A stretch of DNA of 10,000 bases from the NCBI GenBank assembly GCA_002005505.1, contig KV908451.1, positions 313,168-323,167 on the forward strand, read 5' to 3'. Origin of the DNA: Botryococcus braunii. Its lineage: Eukaryota > Chlorophyta > Trebouxiophyceae. A model generated the notes under the pieces. It saw nothing but the letters and a program-made list of their open reading frames with translations, made no database searches and was not told the origin of the DNA. The position numbers and the translations under genes were made by a program. Shown piece after piece: positions 7,438 through 10,000 of this stretch. Every line of letters starts with the position of its first letter. The first letter of the stretch is position 1.

Positions 7438-8635
7438 GACCCCTCACTCCACCTAAGGGGGCAGGGCAATTCCACGCGAGGCGCAAGGGCGGCCAAATCA
7501 AGCAACCCGCACACGATGCAGGTCGGCCTCAACACCGTCCTGCTCACCGAAGCAATACATCTGTACAGCGGGAAAGCCCAGCGTGATGTACATCACCAAG
7601 ACACTTCAGGCAACTCCCTGTCGGTGGGGACGCCCGCCTGCGGGGGGCCCATGGCTGCTGACCTCGAATCTGGAAGGTTCTCTTTGGACCCCTCCACAGG
7701 CAGCGAGCATGGCCTAAAGAGGAGCAGAGCAGGCGGGACGGCGGATGGAAGCACCCGCCGGGGCTCATTGGTTTCGAGCCTGCTTAGGCAACACCGCAGG
7801 GGAGCGGGAAACCAGGCCGAGAATCCCCCCGAGCAAGGCAGCAGCCCCGGCCCCCCGGACCCCAGCCCTCATGGGGTCCTCTCGAGGCTGCACTCGATGT
7901 CTTCCACGTCGTGTTCGGCGGAGGGCGTTCCAGAGCTTTCCGCGGATCCCGGGTCTTTCCCATGGCACCCGCAGGGGAGGCTCTCGCAAGGCAGCCATGG
8001 TGATGACAGGATCACATGGGCCCCACATAACACCATCAGCGGGGGCCCAAGCCCGCACCTTTCCCTGCCTTCCCACACTCCCCCGGAAAAGGAATCGCCC
8101 AGGTGGACCCCACATGATGGGACCCAGCCGCAGGACCAGGAGACCGAGGCTTGGGGGGCTCCAGAGGAGACCTTGAACGGGCAATTGGCGGCGCACCTCG
8201 CAAGACGCATGTCTTTGGCCGCTCCGAGAAGTGGCCCTACAATGGTCAGACGGGCCCCCCGGGTGTCACTAGCGGTTAGCCTCAGCTGGATAAAGGGCCG
8301 TCCCGCGCGGGGAGGGGGGGGTGACACAGTCAGCACATGCGCGGTCCCGCTCCCTGAGCTTGCAGAGCCCCTGAGTGACCGCTCTGACAGGGAGCCACTG
8401 GAGGTCCCCTCGGAGACCGGTCCTGGGGGTGGGGATTTCTGGGAGACTCGGAGGTTTGGGCGGCCGGCGGCTCGGTCTCTGGGGAACCAGGGTGTTCTGG
8501 GGGACTCCCGGCGCACCCTGGAAAGGACGCTCACGGACTATCAAGGCCGGAGGGCGCCTGCGGGACAGGCGGCGCGGCGGTCTGCGGGAGCGGTCTCCCA
8601 GCTGCAGCGGTTGAACAGCGCCACGAGTGGCAGTG
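7438..8635 (+). CDS. large GC-rich exon with basic kinase-site motifs
   Basis: It encodes 399 codons plus one base, rich in Gly, Ser, Pro and Arg and probably disordered for most of its length. Two RRxSL motifs are visible, RRGSL at 7756-7770 and RRMSL at 8203-8217. They match the known consensus for basophilic (PKA-like) kinases. The acceptor is gcctgaacag (AG at 7436-7437), giving a codon-boundary start that matches the exon ending at 7157. The donor AGTG|GTAAGG (GT at 8636-8637) is among the strongest in the window, and its one-base overhang fits the exon at 8814. If unspliced, the frame ends at TGA 8731-8733. In a two-gene model it would start at the ATG at 7405. Confidence 0.65.
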
Positions 8636-8813
8636 GTAAGGGAGTGAGGCAGGGACCCGGAGGGGGCCTGCGGTTGGACCGGGGAGGCTCGGGATTCTCT
8701 CAGCTCCCGCAGGGAGGAGGTGGGGAGGCCTGACGTGGGAATGTGGCCAGGATGCAATCAAACCACCATTTAGGGCGGGATGGCCAGCACACTTATGACA
8801 TACACGACATCAG
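8636..8813 (+). other. 178-bp intron
   Basis: It runs from GTAAGG to the tandem acceptor cagcag at 8811-8816. The upstream frame has a TGA at 8731 within it. The first 90 bp keep the GC-rich, coding-like composition of the exon, so an alternative reading has the gene ending at 8733. Confidence 0.4.
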
Positions 8814-8893
8814 CAGGAATTTGGGGCTCATTGAAAGCCCTCGAATCTTGGGCACGCAAAGGACACAAAGCATGGCAGCCAATCATGACTGAC
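8814..8893 (+). CDS. short Trp-rich exon
   Basis: With two lead bases completing the codon left at 8635, the frame reads GIWGSLKALESWARKGHKAW and ends QPIMTD. This looks like a folded helical segment with three Trp in 24 residues. It ends on a full codon at GAC|GTGAGG (GT at 8894-8895), a good donor. The acceptor is a tandem NAGNAG (cagcag, 8811-8816), so the exon may start at 8814 or 8817 without loss of frame. The frame is closed by TGA soon after the donor, supporting a splice there. No family assigned. Confidence 0.5.
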
Positions 8894-9018
8894 GTGAGGA
8901 AGGCTTGAACGGATGCCTGCATCTCCCGGACAGCATATGGAGATTGGAGCGTCGTCACGGTCTTGGAATAGAAAGTTGTAGGTCAAGTGGCCTTTATTGG
9001 AGCTGTACCTCGCTCCAG
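8894..9018 (+). other. 125-bp intron
   Basis: It runs from GTGAGG to tacctcgctccag, a pyrimidine-rich acceptor. It is the shortest intron in the model. No other feature is seen in it. Confidence 0.4.
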
Positions 9019-9070
9019 CTTCATGTACTGCGGGACATTGGCTACGCGAGCACGTGGCACTGGCTTCGAG
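9019..9070 (+). CDS. short exon, possible terminal exon
   Basis: The frame reads LHVLRDIGYASTWHWLR and continues the style of the exon at 8814. The acceptor is ctcgctccag (AG at 9017-9018). I end it at CGAG|GTGCAT (GT at 9071-9072), leaving one base. If that weak donor is not used, the frame stays open through GASVDVMKDVMVGQTSLTGD to TGA at 9187-9189, which would make this the last exon of the gene. The in-phase exon candidate at 9934 favours splicing, but only moderately. Confidence 0.4.
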
Positions 9071-9297
9071 GTGCATCAGTGGACGTGATGAAGGATGTGA
9101 TGGTGGGGCAGACTAGTTTGACTGGGGATCAGTCTGAGCATTACATCAGCCTACCTCTGCATTTGCATTTTACATGTCTGCACATCTGAAATCAGTCTGC
9201 AATGGCCATGCGAAGGAGGGCTTGACTCTTTCAGCAGCATTATCTGGCATCCAACAGTAGTCCCTTTACCATCTACCTTTTATTCACAAATGATTAA

Positions 9298-9399
9298 GTG
9301 CGCGTGCGCGCGCGCGCGCACACACCCACACACACACACACACCCACACACACACACACACCCACACACACACACACACACACACACGCGCGCGCGCAT

Positions 9400-9441
<42 letters not shown>

Positions 9442-9445
9442 GCAT

Positions 9446-9506
<61 letters not shown>
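9298..9506 (+). repeat. (CA)n microsatellite with CG-alternating islands
   Basis: The tract opens with gtgcgcg and CG alternation (9299-9320). CA repeats follow, with CCCACA interruptions spaced about 18 bp apart near 9325, 9343 and 9361. Two islands of alternating CG followed by catg (about 9387-9400 and 9439-9446) sit within it. The last CA run reaches 9506. The repeated island-plus-CA arrangement suggests segmental duplication within the repeat. All of it is alternating purine-pyrimidine, a Z-DNA-prone pattern. Confidence 0.95.
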
Positions 9507-9507
<1 letters not shown>

Positions 9508-9522
9508 CGCGCACGTGGGATA

Positions 9523-9580
9523 CGGGGGAGAGAGAGACCCAGAGAGGTGGGGAGAGGGAGAGGAGGGCGGGAGGGGGAGG

Positions 9581-9676
<96 letters not shown>

Positions 9677-9692
9677 GGGAGACGCGCGTGCG
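9523..9692 (+). repeat. (GA)n polypurine tract capped by CG alternation
   Basis: An imperfect polypurine stretch with G runs (9523-9581) leads to about 42 pure GA units (about 9584-9667). The tract decays through ggga and ends in acgcgcgtgcgcatg at about 9681-9696. Together with the CA tract it forms one compound repeat with CG-alternating sequence at both ends. It is the + strand purine counterpart of the polypyrimidine tract at 1021-1318. Confidence 0.9.
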
Positions 9693-9933
9693 CATGTGCC
9701 AACACATGGGTGAATGTAGTATCTGTACTTACATGCATTTATGTACCAACTTACGTTGCAAAGTACTCAATGACCGGGCTATTTACTCATCCGTACAAGT
9801 TATACAAAAGTCTGTCTCCCGGTATCCCCCTCGCTCACGTCCTGCCAGTAGCACCCCCGCCCCCACCCCACTCTAGGCTATTCGACGTTGTACAATAGAT
9901 TCCCCAGTCCCCCTGCCCCGCCCCTCCCTGAAG

Positions 9934-10000
9934 TCTTCTCTGCCGCATGGGAAAGCTTGGTCCCCACGGTTACCCCCAGGGCTGCTCAGCCCCAGCACAA
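9934..10000 (+). CDS. partial exon running off the window
   Basis: After a C/T-rich stretch and the AG at 9932-9933, two lead bases complete the one-base overhang from 9070. The frame then reads FSAAWESLVPTVTPRAAQPQ and is open to the window end. The Trp and helix-like start fit the preceding short exons. Other frames of this stretch are also open, so the evidence is the acceptor and phase match only. Confidence 0.35.

Larger units (their letters stand above)
9071..9933 (+). other. intron or 3' flank with a large compound repeat
   Basis: The stretch 9071-9189 may be coding (see the preceding exon). From 9190 to 9297 I see unique sequence without coding signal. The compound repeat occupies 9298-9692. 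The stretch 9693-9840 is AT-richer unique sequence, and 9841-9933 is C-rich (ccccgcccccacccc and similar), like an extended pyrimidine tract before the acceptor ccctgaag. Confidence 0.35.

Noticed and set aside
7869..8757. Long - strand open frames opposite the 7438-8635 exon
   Set aside because: GC-rich exons commonly give open antisense frames. The + frame has both splice signals and phase continuity.
8814..9076. - strand frame 8828-9076 as a gene
   Set aside because: It is Cys-rich and irregular with no splice support. The + strand exons at 8814 and 9019 explain the region better.

Overview
The window reads as nuclear DNA of a eukaryote, most likely a single-celled alga, alveolate or other protist; the organism itself cannot be fixed. 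The reasons are short coding blocks bounded by GT-AG signals, introns of roughly 125 to 1,060 bp, long pure dinucleotide microsatellites, and no sign of ribosome binding sites or operons. All convincing coding signal is on the + strand.

My main reading is that one large gene runs through the whole window, with both ends outside it. Thirteen exon blocks (163-548, 782-940, 1926-2028, 2396-2566, 3631-3785, 4238-4318, 5051-5261, 5589-6589, 6999-7157, 7438-8635, 8814-8893, 9019-9070, 9934-10000) join in one open frame. Where splice choices exist, combinations with matching phase can be found at every junction. Together they give about 1,270 residues of an incomplete protein that I do not recognise. 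Its first part (163-2566) is mixed helical sequence with a probable coiled coil. The middle has short helical exons and a Ser/Thr-rich acidic patch. The two large exons (5589-6589 and 7438-8635) encode Gly/Pro/Ser/Arg-rich, probably disordered sequence. The end returns to Trp-rich, folded-looking sequence. A two-gene alternative is possible, with one gene stopping at 6605-6607 and another starting near 7405.

The introns carry the other structure. These are a polypyrimidine tract (1021-1318) and a (CA)n/(CG)n tract (1449-1904), then (GA)n(GT)n (2280-2371), (GT)n (4417-4523), (GT)n(GA)n (5349-5556) and a (CA)n-(GA)n compound capped by CG alternation (9298-9692). Several poly-G runs lie between 2960 and 4670. 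The most distinctive non-coding element is a nearly perfect 150-bp hairpin at 7171-7320, with 73-nt arms and a 4-nt loop, starting 13 bp after a predicted splice donor.

No rRNA, tRNA, CRISPR array, transposase or viral gene was seen. Exon edges come from manual splice-site and phase reasoning and are inference unless noted.
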